Shown here: positions 6,269 to 6,786 of the stretch, piece after piece
Position numbering within the stretch: the first letter of the stretch is position 1
Layout: every line of letters begins with the position of its first letter
DNA from: Saprospiraceae bacterium
Lineage (GTDB): Bacteria > Bacteroidota > Bacteroidia > Chitinophagales > Saprospiraceae
NCBI GenBank assembly: GCA_013002475.1
Contig: JABDJM010000008.1
Location: 1 to 6,786 of the forward strand
Direction: 5' to 3'
DNA length: 6,786 nt
Notes under the pieces: generated by a model
Seen by the model: the letters and a program-made list of their open reading frames with translations, nothing else
The model's database searches: none
What the model was told of the DNA's origin: nothing
Made by a program: the position numbers and the translations under genes

Positions 6269-6751
6269 GTGAAATATAGAAGATTGAGCTTAGCGGAATT
6301 GAAGCAGTTAGAGCCTGAGTTTATCAAGTTTTTAGCTGCAAACACCATAACCGGTGCGGACTGGGAAAAATTGAAAGAGGCAGAGCCCGCCAGGGCGGAG
6401 GGTCTTATCGAACTTTTTAGTGATCTGGTAATGGAAAAAACACTGGAAAATGTGTCTTTTCTGGAGTTTAGAACAGCTAAAGAGGTCCGTTGCTTTTTCT
6501 GTGGACCAGCAAAAATTGTTCTTTGCGGGCTTTCTACTCCAAGAATTGAAGGCTTCAGTTTCGAGGATCTCTCGGGAAATAACAGCCTCCAGGATTTGTT
6601 ATCCAGTGGTCAGGTCCAATTAGAAACCTATCGAACAGAAAAGGGTTATCAAAAAGAACGAAACCTGGAAATTTTTTCCATGCTTCAATCGGGCTGCATG
6701 ATCTCGGATGGCCAACTTTTCAAAACCCTCGAAACGATGAACCAGGCTTAG
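6269..6751 (+). CDS. DUF6495-like small cytoplasmic protein of unknown function
   Basis: A 160-residue protein with no signal peptide or membrane segment. It begins MKYRRLSLAELKQLEPEFIKFL and has an acidic helical first third, then a beta-rich middle (about 61-100) with Cys75, Cys78 and Cys86 (CFFC at 75-78). The C-terminal block GYQKERNLEIFSMLQSGCMISDG (about 126-148) is the most family-like part. From memory, this start and the YxKERNxEIF block match a flavobacterial family of unknown function, DUF6495; no role is known to me. The frame is open back to an ATG at 6206, but GTG 6269 is preferred: the homologue-like sequence starts exactly there, and the promoter element sits just before it. 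It is divergent from the TerC-family gene. Its stop overlaps a possible minus-strand gene end. Confidence 0.75.
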   Translation: MKYRRLSLAELKQLEPEFIKFLAANTITGADWEKLKEAEPARAEGLIELFSDLVMEKTLENVSFLEFRTAKEVRCFFCGPAKIVLCGLSTPRIEGFSFEDLSGNNSLQDLLSSGQVQLETYRTEKGYQKERNLEIFSMLQSGCMISDGQLFKTLETMNQA

Positions 6752-6786
6752 TTAGCCAACTGTTCTAATTTATGGTTTATCCAGGG
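6748..6786 (-). CDS. Possible 3' end of a convergent gene (partial)
   Basis: On the minus strand one frame stays open from the right edge to a TAA at 6750-6748 and would encode a tail of 12 residues, PWINHKLEQLAN. The other minus-strand frames contain stops within this stretch. If real, it is a convergent gene whose stop overlaps the DUF6495-like stop by 3 bases, in keeping with the tight packing elsewhere. It is too short to identify a product, and an open frame of this length can occur by chance. Confidence 0.35.
   Translation of the reverse strand, partial: PWINHKLEQLAN

Noticed and set aside
6746..6762. Hairpin-like GGCT-TAGTT-AGCC at the end of the DUF6495-like gene
   Set aside because: A 4-base stem without a T-run; it could be part of a bidirectional terminator but is no better than chance.

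Overview
The window looks like a piece of a Bacteroidota chromosome, most likely class Flavobacteriia. The reasons are moderate-to-low GC, densely packed overlapping genes, several lipoproteins with acidic residues just after the lipobox cysteine, few convincing Shine-Dalgarno sites, a TAnnTTTGC-type promoter element, and a small protein of a type I know only from flavobacteria (DUF6495-like). I see no mobile element, tRNA, rRNA or CRISPR array. Only the apbE/truA, terC/DUF6495 and 1277-1359 gaps are non-coding, each under 90 bases.

Region 1 (1-3984, minus strand) is a run of five co-directional genes. In transcription order they are: an ApbE-type FAD:protein FMN transferase lipoprotein; a DnaQ-like DEDDh 3'-5' exonuclease with an ExoX-like C-terminal domain (joined to apbE by an ATGA overlap); a divergent MbnP-like lipoprotein (overlapping the exonuclease by 23 bases); a canonical MbnP-family lipoprotein; and the start of a diheme cytochrome c peroxidase/MbnH-type lipoprotein that runs off the left edge. 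The last three form the most interesting part. In methanotrophs, the MauG-like enzyme MbnH oxidises a tryptophan of its partner MbnP to kynurenine, which creates a copper site. Here the pair occurs without a visible methanobactin gene and is preceded by a second, unusual, cysteine-rich MbnP relative.

Region 2 (4056-4790, plus strand) is truA, tRNA pseudouridine synthase A, which starts at GTG and is divergent from apbE. Its end overlaps the end of the next gene convergently by 17 bases.

Region 3 (4774-6193, minus strand) is a two-gene unit: a TerC-family membrane protein followed by a MarC-family membrane protein, overlapping by 8 bases. Both are multi-pass inner-membrane proteins. TerC relatives are linked to manganese export and metalation of exported proteins; MarC has no settled function.

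Region 4 (6269-6786) holds a 160-residue DUF6495-like cytoplasmic protein on the plus strand, probably starting at a GTG four bases after a perfect TAnnTTTG element and so leaderless or nearly so. A possible convergent gene tail on the minus strand fills the right edge.

The candidate system is the tandem MbnP-like/MbnP/MbnH lipoprotein set at the left, a probable envelope metal (copper) handling module built by enzymatic tryptophan oxidation. The rest is housekeeping or membrane metal homeostasis.
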